This document shows, in pieces, positions 30,305 through 44,000 of a DNA stretch of 64,000 nt. A model generated the notes under the pieces. That model saw only the letters and a program-made list of their open reading frames with translations. It ran no database searches and was not told the DNA's origin. Positions within the stretch are counted from its first letter, which is position 1; each line of letters starts with the position of its first letter. Position numbers and translations under genes: made by a program. The DNA comes from Siphonodentalium dalli (Eukaryota; Mollusca; Scaphopoda; Gadilida; Siphonodentaliidae), in the NCBI GenBank assembly GCA_032622095.1, contig CP136063.1, positions 204,091,934 to 204,155,933 of the forward strand, given 5' to 3'.

Positions 30305-30949
30305 TCTTACACTGGTGTGAAATTGAAACTCCTAATAAATTCCCACAACGGCAGGCTGACAACGGTAAAAAAAATTCAGATGTTATAAAGTCTGTATTTT
30401 CGAATTTAGTACATGTATTGTCCTATATAATAATCATGGTGAGCGGTGATATAGCGTATATTAGCGCTCCTCACCAATACATAATTATGTGCTTCAAATA
30501 AACGATTTGAAGCGACTCTGACTTGAGTTCTCAAATTTGACATACCAGTCTGAGTCCCGGTAGTGATTTTATCACTTGTCAAGTTGTGATGCTGAATGTG
30601 TCACTATCACAAACAAAAGTGCTGAAGTTTGGAAATGTACTCAAGGGTACACAGGTTTTGAAATCCTGTTCTAAATATTTAGTTTTCGAGTCGGCCACGA
30701 CTTATGCTAAAACAATATTATCTACGTCCGATGAGAATTAAAATGAACTGAAAACAAACTGCTGGTGAGCACCGCCGCGCCAGACATTCAGGAACACAGC
30801 TGAAGTAACTGCGTTAGTGTCGATAACAAACCAGGTGTACCCTTCGTCACATTTACAAAACCTGTGTAGGCATACCCTTCAGCATTAGGCTATACTGGTG
30901 TGCCACGTTGAGTCGATCAAAAAGATCGACGACATACTGGTAGTCACAA

Positions 30950-31105
30950 TATATACAGACCACAGTTACTGGACATAAAGTCCCAAAAATAAGGTTTTAA
31001 TCGAGTTTTATATAAATCGGTATATATATAGAGATACCGATTTATAAACTCGATTAAAACCTTATTTTTTGGGACTTTATGTCCAGTAACTGTGTAGAGA
31101 CTGTA
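30950..31105. repeat. Long hairpin (arms about 60-70 bp)
   Basis: cacagttactggacataaag ... with its inverted copy ending at gtccagtaactgtg (31094). The loop is only about 10 bases of TA repeats. Arms agree almost perfectly through the block aaggttttaatcgag. Looks like a MITE or a recent palindrome. Confidence 0.85.
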
Positions 31106-31137
31106 TATACGCTACTAATAAAATACTCGCTGGAGTC

Positions 31138-31140
<3 letters not shown>

Positions 31141-31172
<32 letters not shown>

Positions 31173-31360
31173 TATAGAGGGCGGACTCAGTCCTGGTCTG
31201 CGGGCCGAACGAGTACTCAAGACCAGGAGGGTCCTAACGGTGATCGCCCAACGATACATAAGACTGGTGTTACGGGCGATACAAGGACCTATCATCACTG
31301 TCCGTGGGACCGAAAAGGGCCAAAAGACGGTCCATCTTTTCTCAAATTTCACAATAGGCC
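31141..31360 (-). mobile_element. Poly(A)-ended retroposon-like insertion
   Basis: A run of 30 T on the plus strand (poly(A) on the minus strand) closes a GC-richer 190-bp body (cgggccgaacgagtactcaa, cggtgatcgcccaacgatac) that contrasts with the AT-rich surroundings. No tRNA boxes I can defend, so it may be a SINE or a short LINE 3' end. Confidence 0.5.
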
Positions 31361-32329
31361 GACAAATAACACGAATACGAAAAACTCATTAATGTTACAC
31401 TGCCATCAGGCAGAGCTTTGAGTCAGAAAAATAAAGAGCGTCCATGCTTAAACTGTTTCTGATATGGTCAAAATAAAGAGCGTTTATCTCAAATTTGTGC
31501 GGATCCTAAATTAAATCGCTAGGATGGTAGGTTCATCATGTATTCATTGCCTATATTTCCTCTCGTCCAAATTACGTGTACATGAGGGTCAAGACCCCCC
31601 CCCCGGACCTCTTGGTATGTTATGGCGTATTCTGGACGCCAGACCAGCATACGCCGAATAATGTCGGGCTGATATTTCGGATGCTTCCATTGATATTCTT
31701 TCTTGACGTTAAACGCCGAAAAACAACCAAGTTCCTTCCGCTGAATTATATTTCTTTGCTCGAACATAATATTCTCCACAATTTAGCTCCTAAATACGTC
31801 TCGTTGTCATATCTAATAGTGCTAATTAATAGTTTTCAAATATATCGTGATGCTGACCTGCGACATCGGTCTGTTGTATTCCCCGATATAGTGTCTCCCA
31901 TCCGTCGTCTGCTTCACAGGTTTTTAATCCAAATTAGTTTGTAATAATGATTACGCCATACTAGAATAATGGAACAGTTACGTCGATTGAATGGGGTTTG
32001 TTACAATGGGAAGAATTTGCAAGTCAAAATGTGAAAATTGTCAATCTTTAGACACTGCATGATCAGAAATGGGACAATATCTTACAAAACAAAAAGATTA
32101 ATAATAATAACTGCATAGATTTTGTTTCTGAAATTTCTGAATTATATTGGAATAATATTCAAAATCGAGGGGGATGGGTAGGCCTATTCGGACGACCCAG
32201 GTCTTCCCTGAATCGGAAGGGTTTTAATCCAAAGTTGGGTATTTGCTTTCTGTATAGCTACTTTTCTGAACCCACATTACCACATGGGTCGTACGTATGG
32301 TTCGGAAATCAGAGGGTTGGGTCATATAT

Positions 32330-32660
32330 TTTTGGTTATGGGTGGAATCTTAATTATTCGTCAGTGCCGTTTATTCCGTGAATATCGGACCAGGAAGGCG
32401 ATTTGTTGTATGTTTATGGAAACCCAGTAGGTTGGGTACGTGGTAAAAGTTTTGGGTAAAATATTAATTATTCGCCAACGACCACTCTACAATGCCGTTT
32501 ATTCGGACCAGAAAGGCGATGTTTGCCATTTTGGGTCATAGGGTATGTAAACCCAGTGGGCTGGTGGTAAATTTTTTGGGTGGAATCTTAATTATTCGCC
32601 AATTGCACACTACGTATACAATGCCGTTTATTCCGTAAACATCGGACCATAATTTTTTAA
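32330..32660. repeat. Three degenerate tandem units of about 110-140 bp
   Basis: Each unit contains aatcttaattattcg(c/t)ca(a/g), tgccgtttattc, cggacca(g)aaggcgatt and gtaaacccagtgggttgg-like blocks. No gene recognised in 31361-33190 apart from this and the paired motif at 31431-31484. Confidence 0.7.
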
Positions 32661-33190
32661 GAATGTCCAATAAGGAATAAGTAACTGGCGTCGCGTCACC
32701 GAACTTGCGATGGTTTGTTTCTGCACACAAATATTCACACCAAGTTGCAATCACACTCTATCGCTTTTCTCAACACAATCCTATACCAATGTATATATGT
32801 TATCAGATTATAACTTAAGTAAAAAGATGAATCTGTCAGTAAAGTTGCTAAATCGAATCACAACTAACCTTCATGGAAACCAGCACCATGTCAACTTTTG
32901 CTTCGTTAATTTCAGGGTTGGGGTAATCGTAATATGATAAACCGATTACAGAATGTGAAGTAATCATCTGTAATCAGGAAATTTTTAGTACAATTGTAAT
33001 CGATTAATCGTTCAGGGCGGTGTGTCCCCAAAACAAGGGTAAATTGGCTTGGTGTGACCTGAGCCAGCAGTAAGTTTGTACTGACCTGGTTTCAGTAGTG
33101 GGGATTAATCACAAAAGTGGTGTGGCACAGCTTGTCCAGGCATCTGATCCCGTGTTCAAATGGGTGGGACATTGGCTTGGTACAGCAGTT

Positions 33191-33697
33191 GTTAAAGACA
33201 CGGTTGGCCCTTGGCGGTGGGTATCCTGTGAAAATATCTCCACCCGTCAAAAACCGCCACAAACAGAAAGAACATCAAAATGTAGATAGACTTTGTCCGT
33301 ACACAAATAAGAAATATCGCATAAACAGTATGTTATGGTCATATATTTGACCATTGTTATGTAAACAAAAGCATAAAAAGTTACTTTTCTGGTGTTTGTT
33401 TATATTATGATGGTCAACATAAAGAGCGTTCTTTGTTGGTGAATACCTGATATGGAACTAATACAGAGCGTTTATGCCATTTGTGTGTGATTAGCCAGTA
33501 GCATTGTGCTGTCTTCTGTAACACTATCAGGCTCTTGCTTAGGTAAAATATAGTAGGTCTTTATGATAACATGCTGTTTACGCGATGGCCATGGTATATA
33601 TTTACGGAACTGTATGCGTTTTAATGTGTTTTCTGTTTACGATGTTTGGAAAAAATATGAATATTTTCGACAATTAAGGCCGCACGTGCCTTTAATT
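33191..33697 (+). repeat. Left member of a 507-bp inverted repeat pair 22.3 kb apart
   Basis: Starts ttaaagacacggttgg and ends gccgcacgtgcctttaat. Its reverse complement is at 54979-55485 with a few percent difference. Contains the paired AATAAAGAGCG motif. The two copies face each other like terminal inverted repeats of a large element, but could be two insertions of one repeat family. Confidence 0.85.
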
Positions 33698-34065
33698 TGA
33701 TCTCTTATGGAAATGTTGAATACACGAATGTTATGTACCATGCTAGTGCTGGGCAACATGCGAAGAAGCCAGCGCTGGCCACAGCTAGTGCTCGGAAACT
33801 GGACTTGGTTTTAGGGAAATATAATAATTGTAAAAAGAAGAAAGATTCAGAGGGAAAAAGGAGAGAAAACTGGAAAGGCGGGTGGAAAAGATTCAGCAAA
33901 CTAAAGATCGGCGCAATAATTGCAGCGCCGGTAATTTTACCAGTGTTGCTGGCCCAGGTTAGCGACGTCGGCCCAACCGTCGGTAAGTCCGTCGGGGCGA
34001 CGTCGGCCCGACGTCATTGTGTGATCGATATGGTCGGCAACAAGTCGGCACCCGACGTTACATAG
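33697..34065 (+). CDS. Unassigned ORF running into a GTCGGC palindrome cluster
   Basis: 122 codons. The middle is Lys/Arg-rich (NCKKKKDSEGKRRENWKGGW), followed by hydrophobic IIAAPVILPVLLAQ; the last 35 codons are translated palindromic repeat. It starts directly at the inner edge of the left inverted repeat. No family recognised, and it may be chance. Confidence 0.3.
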   Translation: MISYGNVEYTNVMYHASAGQHAKKPALATASARKLDLVLGKYNNCKKKKDSEGKRRENWKGGWKRFSKLKIGAIIAAPVILPVLLAQVSDVGPTVGKSVGATSARRHCVIDMVGNKSAPDVT

Positions 34066-34710
34066 AATTCTCCAGAAGTGGAGGTCGAAATATGGTCGGC
34101 TGCCGACGCGAAACTGACCAGTGATAAATAAATGGTGGAATATTTATATATCACGTACCATATTGATGCCCGAAGTCGTATATTAATCTTTGTTACATAA
34201 ATTCCGCCCTTGAAGGTTTATTACACGCTTTATAGTAGTTTTTGAAGTTAGTATCGTTGTTTCCATACATTGGTCGGTAAAACGTCGGTTGCCGACGGAT
34301 TGCCGACCGAAAAAGTCACATCCCGTCGGCTACAGTCCAAAAACCAATAACCCCAGAAAAATTTCATTGTCGTGCATATTTGATAACAAAAATAGAAATA
34401 TTCTACAATTTGTGGCTGCAAACCATATATTTGCAATGATATATCTGAAATATTATCATGAATATATTCTGGTACAATTAAGGTAGGCCTACATATTTGG
34501 TCGGCAAGGCGTCGCATGCCACCAAGGTGCCGACCTATATATTATATTGACAATGACGCCACTAACGAGGACACCGTATAGCGACTAAATTTACCATTTT
34601 ACAATATTGTGTCATTACATGTGCTACTCTATTTTATTACAGGTATTCTTGGATATGTTTCTGGTACAGGTCGGCAAGAAGTCGGATGCCGACGTATCGC
34701 CGACCAAAAA
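33955..34710. repeat. GGTCGGC/GCCGACC palindrome units, four dispersed clusters
   Basis: Clusters at about 33960-34065, 34270-34330, 34499-34535 and 34668-34702. A typical unit has outer arms ggtcggcaagaagtcgg and tcgccgacc around an inner gtcggatgccgac, i.e. palindrome within palindrome. A larger array of the same words is at 40571-40855. Confidence 0.75.
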
Positions 34711-34867
34711 CGTCACAGTACGTCACATGGTGACGTTCGATCCTCTGGAACTCGTCTGCGTAGTACTTCCTGTCAGTTCCGGTATAGTTTTTTTCAACTT
34801 GAAGTTTGAACACGATAAAATAGTTTTCGAATCAGTACCGCCTACCGGTCATGGATATGATGGGTGA

Positions 34868-37260
34868 TTCCGAACACAGGGTGTAAGTTTCATTGTGACA
34901 ATTGTCGAATTCACTATAGTTTACAAGACTTTGTCAATTTTTGTCAAAAGGTTTGTTTTTTTAAATTGAGTACCACACAGACGTAACAGAGTAGTGTGGA
35001 CTCACTCAACTTTCTCAAGCCGTACTACTAGCTAGTATACTGAGTACTTGCACTACTATAATTTATAGTAATAGTGTATATGAGACCTGTCCATGGCATA
35101 GTATCATTATGAAGTATGTTACAGAATAGAGTACTTCTACCGGTAGACTGTACGATATTCAAATACCTACAATTAATCCTAGTATAATTTATATTTGTAA
35201 TATTATACTATAATTCACCAAACAGTCAATCAATCACCAATGACAATCTGAATCTGAAGTAAATTGAACTTGAAAGTATAAATAAATTGTTTAGATTCTG
35301 AGATGTTTTAAAAAAACTATGTCAAATTAGGTCATTTAGGATTTAGGAATATACTATATAGGTCATTTTCATATATATCTCCATTGGGTTTCGACTATAG
35401 TAATTGTGTCTATCGAGTCATTGACATGCAGTATTGACTATTTTTTAGGATATTAAAATTAATTTTAAACTTCAGAATTCACAAAAATCAATATATTACA
35501 ATATGGATAAAATTAATGGCTTCAGTGCAGCATATGCATACGTACAAATTTAACTGATCTGTCTGAGTCAAAGTCATGGGTGTTGTTACTATTACTACTA
35601 TCATCCATCCCCATGCAATGGATAAGACCATTAATAATTTAATCAATGGTATACAGTAGTGACATGTATTGTAGCAATGTATAGGGGAATATTATATAGT
35701 TCTACGTACCTGTCCCCACTAACAAGTTGAAATTGCAGAACACTTCGAGCCCTACCAGTAGCTGGTTGGTGAGAGCACTGAGCTAGACTACGACTACCAG
35801 TAAATTTTGGGAATGTTTACAATTTTACATGTCAATTTTGGGAATGTTATCAGTTTGAGAATAACATTTATATAACATTAATAGTGTCAATACTCAATAG
35901 CTCTTTTAAATAGTAATGTTGAATTGAATAATCAAATTTATCATTCATCATAAATTGACCTAATAGTAACAATACTATTAATAGTAATATTAAAATTGAT
36001 AGGTATATTAGATAAATCATTTAGAAACTTACTTTAAAAAATAATAAAACTGCATGTTTTGAAAACTGGTCAGTCACAGCTAGTGGTAATATTGAAGTCA
36101 ACAATAAACACATAATTTTATTTAATATGAATCAGCTCAGATTCAGAATATTGAAGCCAGACCAAAATGTGATTGTGAATTGATAAAACTATATGTAGCT
36201 AGACTGGGCCTGGTCTGAGTTTTATTTATTTGCTTTAACATAGTTTAAGTTTAATAGAAGACACATTTCGTGTTATTTGTTTGTGAACTAGTAGTACAGA
36301 AAAAAATAATTTTCAATGTTTTGGTTTCTTCAGTTTCTTGAGAAATAAATTACACATGATTGATAACGCATTGACGGCATGGAATTAAAAAAAGGCTTTG
36401 TACATTATAATATATGTGATGAACTAATAATGTATGCAATGATTTAGTCAATAAACAGATGTTTATGAAAACATACCTCTTGTTGTGTCATTTATTCCAG
36501 GTCAAGTTGATTGGGTCGCCATTATAATTTGTATTTATAGTTATCCTTACTAAAATATGGTTAATAATCCACACCTTGAACGACTAATGGTAGCCTGGTA
36601 TTGGCATCTTGGTGGAGTGGATGCACTCCACGTTCATTCTTGTAAATGTTTATGTATTAACATATATGGTCGCGTGTTTCCAATGCCAAATAGAACAAAA
36701 CATGAAAAAATAACTCTGCGCTCATTCAAAAATGTCAACATTTCAATACTGTTACCATGGACGAAATACGTCAGACACAAGACATCCAATCAGATTATTC
36801 GTTTTCAGCAAGTATTTATTTTTAGACCGCCAGTCCACTAAACTCACGCCCAACATGATGCGTCGGGGGGGGGGGGGGGCATATTGTATAAACTGAGAAT
36901 TACAGTCCAGAAACAGAGATAAAGAGCACTTATTTGCTCTCGCAATTCAGAAGACTGACGACATAAACCCGGAGTATAATAATAAGCTTTTTTTCTCAAA
37001 CAAAATGTCATACTATTAGTATAATACCAGAGACGTACGTGAAGATATGGGTTGGGTGGGAGGGGGAGTATGATACCTGCATAAACAATCTGGGAAGGAA
37101 TTATACGTCCTTATCCACTGATCTATATAAATGATAATACCAACTTTGGAGAGAAAAAAACATGAGTTAATACCGTGTGTTTCCAAAATATACATGTACA
37201 TTCATGTACAGTAATATTATAATTGAGCACGTAGCCTTACAAATTTACCTTCTCTTATAG
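34868..37260. other. AT-rich intergenic or intronic DNA without recognised gene
   Basis: Low-complexity AT-rich sequence with tactagta-like words and a G homopolymer near 36870. ORF 36557-36841 has no recognisable family. It may be intron of the DUF4806 gene whose exons follow. Confidence 0.4.
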
Positions 37261-38603
37261 GTGGAATATTTAACAGGGACAGGTGGCGATGATGAGGTGG
37301 CGGCCACACGATCTGCACTCAAAGCGACAATATCGAATCAACTGGCAACCAAACTCAACTGGTGTGGCAATGGGGGGAAGAAGGCATTTGAGCCCCTGAC
37401 CATCAAAGCAGTTATTGTCAGTAAGTAATTATGTCAGAAAATGTTTATCGAAATAATTAAACGAACAAAAAATGTAATGTATAAACAAGTTCAAGCACTT
37501 GAACTATGGGGGCTATATTTTGAAATCATAACGAATGATATGGATGTACGTAATAATCATTCTGTTGTGTCTATATCAAAGTATATACATTAATCATATG
37601 GTGAAATTACGGAAATATTGTGTTTAAGCCAACTTTAAGGTGATAATTTAATACGATACTGCACGTATGTATCTATATGATATATCTTGGAAAATCCAGG
37701 TGGTTATATGTGAAAATAATGAGGAAATCCGTCAACATTATTTTTTCTTTTTTGTTTCTTATGCCTTCTTTTCCATGATTATACTAATGCCCAATTGTGA
37801 TGTCGTATACAACTCAACTTATTGCCCAAATTCAAATCACCGTCGTACCGTCACACCGTTACCATAAGGAGCAGTCCATATATTATATACCGGTACTATA
37901 ATCAGACTATATATAGTACAGTTAGCTGATGCACTCAGCATTCGATGTGATTAAATATAAATTGAAACAGGTATACAATAAATTGGGACCTGTTGTTTGC
38001 TTCAGATTGTCCCGATAAGGTCAAGGATAAAGTACGTTCGTCCGTGACCTTTTTTTTTTTACGAACGCTCTATGTTTTACCTTATCGAACAAAGAAAAAA
38101 AATGTATATATAAGGTAAACTATTAATATCGTCTGTGTCGTTTCCGTAGCTACGTCGTAATCGTACATAAATTTGGGCGAATTTAAAGACCAGACATGTA
38201 TAAATCATGTATAGCGTATGAATTAAAGATGACGTATATAGCAGGCATTTATGGTCGACATGTTATCATGGATGCATTTAGGGTCGACATGTTATCATGC
38301 ACAGGTGGACTGGGACGGGTATATAACAGCGGCGGGAGTTTCAAACACATGTGCAAATATTGTTTACAGAAAAAAATATTATTCTATTCACTATTCAACA
38401 TGTAAGTAAACTGTTAATAAATCTATACACACCTGTCTTAATACTATTTCTTACCTTAATTGTCTTCAACTTTTCCAGGTGCTGTTAGAAACTCAAGAGA
38501 TCTGGCGAATGCAGACGTTTCCATAATTCACCACACCATGAAAAAATGGTTAAAATATGCGACAGATGGAGACGGTGGGAGGAAGTCAAGACAAAAACAT
38601 TAG
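37261..38603 (+). CDS. Last two exons of a DUF4806-containing gene (5' partial)
   Basis: Exon 37261-37420 follows a good acceptor (ccttctcttatag) and ends at TCA|gtaagt; exon 38479-38603 follows ttcaacttttccag. The phases match (1), and the joined frame ends in TAG at 38601. The encoded stretch GGDDEVAATRSALKATISNQ followed by WCGNGGKKAFEPL is the pattern of DUF4806, a small domain of unknown function found in many invertebrate proteins, often of transposon origin. The second exon adds a helix with KKWLKYATDG and a basic tail. Upstream exons were not found; they may lie left of 37 kb. The exons are free of stops, so it may be an active gene. Confidence 0.7.
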
Positions 38604-39894
38604 AGACTCACTCCGAAATATATTTTGTAGAAGTGAATTACCAGGAAGACCCTGTACCTATAAAGTCGAGCTTACGTCGTCTTTGACCAGCTCTCATTGC
38701 GACGATGGTGCCGCACGAGTATATATATATATAGCCATACATTTCTTATATTTATATAACTTAATGTTTCATCGCTATTTATATTGAATCATCTGAATTT
38801 ATTAGACTTTTTGATGAAATATGTCTGCATATTATAGCGCTGACCGTTGCGGTAGGCACATGTTCCGTGTATTATCGATCATTTAAAAATGGATTATCTG
38901 TCTAAATAACAATTTTGAAAATACAGTTAGGTAATAAATATGAATTGAAGACCTCTGTCCGGAAAGGCTACTATCAATTAATATTGATTTTATTCCGAAT
39001 ATTTTATTATGAAATGAGATGATTAATTGGGACACTTTATTTGTCTATTATATATATTCTCGATAGAGATAATTTTAGGCTGTTCCTATATGACTACGTA
39101 TACCGAACGTCAAATGCCCGAGATTGATTTATTGTATTGTTTTATTCCGCATTTATAAGCGACACGGAGTCTAATTAACGTTTATATGTGACAACATTAC
39201 ACAATAACATTTCTGGTCTATGTTAACAGTAACCATCAATGTTCATTAAGTATACACAACCACACCTTTATAGAACACAAACTATTCGAAATAAAATCAA
39301 TATTAATCGATGGAAGCATTTTCGGACAGAAGCCGTTGATTCATATATAATATTTTGTATCCCGCGGCAACTATATAATACATGATTACAAAGAGATAAT
39401 CCACCTTTAACAGATAAGCATACACGTTTCGTTTCTAGTATTTATCAATTCTATATATGGAGCATTTGAATATTCGTGAAATCAGTGTATTAAATTAAAC
39501 ATTTAATTAAACCGTGAAAGGCGGATTGGATTAATTCAACATGGATGCGATTTAGTTATCTCACTTATTAATGAATGAGACATTAATTAGTAACCTGTGA
39601 TATGCTGATGTTTTAGTACCCTAAAGTGGTATATGCACCTTTACGTCGATATGGTTGACTCGCAGATTATATACATGCATATTAGTTATAAATGAATTTT
39701 CAAATGTGTTCAACTGAAGTTACAAGCTTTTACCGTGTTAACGGTTGCATCATATGTGATGAAGTGCTCCTCGATGAGATATCGCGGACGTTTGTGGCGT
39801 CTAAATTAGTGGTTTATTTGTTAATATTACTATTTATTCCAGTTTGTTTGTATTTATCAATTTTAGCACACACACCACCACCAAACCCATATTC

Positions 39895-40445
39895 ACCAAC
39901 ACAAACACCATGCATCATCATAATAATCATATCACCATCAGCATCGTCGTCATCATCATCACCATCATCATCGCCATCGTCGTCACCATCGCCATCATCA
40001 TCACCACCTTCATCATCATTATCACCATCGTCGTCGTCATCATCATCAACATCATCCTCACCACCACCACAACAACCCTAATCATCATCGCCATCAGCAT
40101 CATCATCGTCATCATCATCACAACAACCACCATCAACCTCAACATCATCATACTCAGCATTATCATCCTCAGCATCATCGTCTTCAACATCATCATCATC
40201 ACCATAATCATCATTATCTTCCTCACCACAATCTTCATCATCATCATCCTCACTAACATCATGATCATTGTCACCATCCTAACCACCACCCACCACCAAC
40301 ACCATCGTCATTATCATCATCCTCATCTTCATCATCGTCACCATCAGCAACATCATCATCCTCACCACAATCTTCGTCATCATCCTCATCCTCCTCATCA
40401 CCATGTTTATCAACGTCATCCAAATCATCATCGTCATCAAGTCAG
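39895..40445. repeat. CAT/CAC/CTC trinucleotide-rich tract
   Basis: About 550 bp of ATC/ACC/CTC triplets. Because triplet repeats lack stops, long frames appear on both strands (39844-40464 +, 39927-40289 -, part of 40279-41061 -); these are not genes. Confidence 0.95.
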
Positions 40446-40570
40446 TATGTTGTATGAATGGTAATTCTTTAATTTCCACCACATGTAAATTACAACAAGA
40501 ATACACTATATAATACAAAAAATTATGTGTATATTCTCTTCCTCTGCAATGTTCCAGACTATGATACGAC

Positions 40571-40855
40571 TGTGGTCGGCTGCCAACCATAATTATGCCG
40601 ACGACCACACCGACCGTCAGCCCGACGTCGGCAAATGACATCGAACCGACGGTGGTCGACATGGCGTCGGCTGCCGACCATATGCCGACGTCATAGCCGA
40701 CCGTCGGCAAATGACGTCGACCCGACGGCGGTCGGCATGGCGTCGGCTGCCGACCATATGCCGACGGCGGTTGGCATGGCGTCGGCTGCCGACCATATGC
40801 CGACGTCGACTGCCGACGTCGTAGCCGACCGTCGGCAGCCGACGTCGGGTGGCTA
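40571..40855. repeat. Dense GTCGGC/GCCGAC palindrome array
   Basis: Repeated unit ggcgtcggctgccgaccata with tgccgacg; three clear tandem units plus inverted partial ones. Every half-site has complements on both sides, so the array can fold in many ways. Same family as 33955-34710. Confidence 0.85.
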
Positions 40856-41099
40856 TCTGGGGGTAGTCGTAGTTCCGGTGGTGGTAATAGCAGTAACTTG
40901 CTTGGTTTAACCAAGACAAGGAGAAGAAAGACTTCGAAAGGTATACATGTGCCTATTATGAACCAGCTGGACTTGATGATGCCGGATTTCCCATGCGACG
41001 TACAAGGCAGCGTTACAGACATGCTAGCTGGTGACGACAACAATGCAATCAATGTTGTCAACCTAAAAATCAGAACTGATGGACATTTTAGATCCTAAA

Positions 41100-44000
41100 A
41101 GAGCCAAAACAGGAGACAGACGCCAGCACCACAAGGAGACACACAATCAGAATACACATAGAGAAATATTAAGTAAATGTGATTAGTTGGGCAGGCAATT
41201 GTTCGTTCAATATTTCTTATGACTTACTACACGGCCACCTTTTCTTCGTGTTAACAGTGCTTAAAAGTTGAGGCACAAAATAAGGGATGAAATGGGTGGG
41301 GTGAAGTTAAGTCGAGGGGTGGGGTGCAGGGGTACCATATTTGTATTTTCATCTCCGTTGCGTGACCCTTTGACCTCTGGAGACGTAGTAGTGGCTGCAC
41401 GAGGCGTTCTACCAGCCCATGGACTAGAATTAGATGGGTTTCTTGTAAAATGTTGATGTAATTGGAGGTTTGGAACCCGAATACATCTATAAACAGTAAT
41501 ATTGTTAAAAACTGCAAAACTACCTAATAAATACATTTTGCTATGCACAGTGATCATCTTATGAAAAACAATGCCTTTTTTTAATTTTGTAAAACAAGTC
41601 GGTTGGTTTCCAACGACGACCATAAAAGTGAGTATTTGAATTGGGTCCATATTATAATTTGTTGTACACATGTCCCTGAATGTGTATACAAAGTTTCGTG
41701 CTTCTGCACAAAAGAGCCAGATTCCCTCACAATGTTGGTCTTAGCTGTTATATTATAATCAGGCATTATAATAACGTAAACCTGACACATGTGTGGAATA
41801 ATGAACTCTCAGATCTAATGTCAAAATGTAACCTCTTGGTGTTATCGTCTGGCTGAAGGAGGCCGAAAATATCCAACAATAGAGTGTTGTCTTTCTATCG
41901 CTATATTAGAGGTAATCTGGTTATATTTCAAATGCAGGCGGACCAAAAGAAAAACGTCACAGGATTACGTTTCTCTATATCTCGTCTGCGTTCTATTTCT
42001 AGCTAGTTCCGCTCTTCGTGAAGTTCTATTAGTTGCTTGCATTTCTGGAGAAATTCTAACTTAACTGAGTGTGGCTCAATAAATATACATAGACGTTACC
42101 AGTCGAATTAGCTCTCGATAATTCCATACTTATACACACTAATTAACACTCTCGATATAGTTAGTTCAAATTGGGTTGAACGTATTATTTCACATTGAGC
42201 GATGACAATCCAAGAGGAGCCACTCTATGGTATTTCGATATGTATTTGTTCCAATACCGATTTTAGACGTCAGTGATCGCCGAAATGACAATTACAGAGC
42301 CTTGCTGTCCACTTAAGTGACCATGGGGTAGGACTGGTCAACCTCACTATATTTAGATTGTATACAAATTTACTCAGTTTCGGTGATCTAAGTAAACTTA
42401 CTACAGCCAGTAAATTTGTGTATGTGTCAGTACATGACCGTAGCCGTTTGTTGTTATTACCATCGGGATGTTCCATTGTAGCCACTCTGACAATTCCTAA
42501 ACGCTCTTTGTGTAATGTTAACTTACATATACCTCTGGTGTACTACAATATTGACACTCAACTCTGCTCAACTTGCAAATTAATGTTGATGGACTGCCAG
42601 TCTTTAAATCACACAACACACATAAGTGGCCTTTTCTGGGCCGAATTGCAGATACAAATACATGTAACACAGAGACATTTGTTATTGCATTATATGTAGG
42701 GGACAGCAAACCTGACAATCTTGAAGAATATTTCGGTGACTTTACACAAATTTGAGTTTCAAACAATATCCGACACGAAGGACAGTCAATATGTGTTCAT
42801 CCTGAATGTATATTTTGTGATGGATCAGCCTGAGACTCATAAACTTAATAAAGAATATTCAGAATCATAATCGCTACTTGTGATGTTAGCGATGTTGTCT
42901 GAAAGGGATTATTATAACAAAATGACATTCCCAAATTTGAATGAACCAAAGAGGACTGACAAATGTTTCAACGATAATAAACAAAAACAACACCATTGAA
43001 AAATACCACCGAAAAGACTTGGTTTGGAATGGTTACACAGTGTCCAATTGATTGACGACTACATTATTTAATTTGAAATCTGATGTTCCATGTGGATTTG
43101 CAAGGAAACCGAGATCCCTCGTGGAACTAGAGTTGTGGAAAGCAACGGAATACCGTATTGTCAGAATTACCCATGGCAATGAATATAAAATTACTGTTAC
43201 TATATTTGTGTTCATGTTGCCAGGTGTAAGTGAGAGATAAATGTTGCAAGGAGTGCAAATAAAGAAAACCTGCATTGTCCACTACCAATGTTTATATGGT
43301 GGAATTGTATATAACGTCCCCTGCCTAGCACATCAGGAAGACGACATGACAGTTGCCAATCTAGACCGAGTTTCTGCATTTCAGTTTTAACTAAATGCAT
43401 GTAAGAATGCTCACCAGTAACCCTGCAGCAAGTCTTATGGAAATTGTCAGAGCAATCGAAGGCCATCAAAATCCAGGGATGTAAAATAACTGAGCTTAAA
43501 GATTGAACACAGCAGTGGACCTGTACCATCTCAGACAACTTTGTCTCGACAGTGACAGTTCAAATGCTTATAACAGAAAGACATGCATGTGTTTGAAAAT
43601 AACGGAATGTGATAAATGTGTACAAACTGATGACACCACTGATTTCTTTTATCCCATAATTTTGTTCCGGGAGACAATTAGTGGTAACACCATGAAGTTA
43701 GCTACATATTTTGTAATATTTATTTCAAATGACTTACCCAACTTATGAAGGAAAAAGTTATTTAAAAAGGGCACATTTTAGGATCATTCTTCTGGAATCA
43801 AATCAAATGATTATCTCTGATATTTACAAGTTACACATGCTGCAATTAACCCAACCCGTCTCCGAAGTCCATTTCGGCATTAATGTGCTGTTCGATAGCA
43901 CAAAATACGATATTTTCGAATGTCTTACTAAATCCGAGTTTTTGGCGCGTCAGTTAGAATGATTTTCTGTCATACGAGCACATCAATAATGATCAGTACC

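Noticed and set aside
33110-33190. tRNA-like A and B boxes (gtggcacagc, gtgttcaaatg) suggesting a SINE head
   Set aside because: Box matches are loose and no poly(A) or simple-repeat tail follows at SINE distance; left unannotated.
39844-40464. Long ORFs on both strands (206, 129 and 120 codons)
   Set aside because: All come from the CAT/CAC/CTC triplet tract, which has no stop codons in most frames. Residues are runs of I/T/H/S/P or M/V.
41251-41671. Overlapping minus-strand ORFs of 88 and 136 codons
   Set aside because: No family signature, overlapping each other in different frames, and no splice context.
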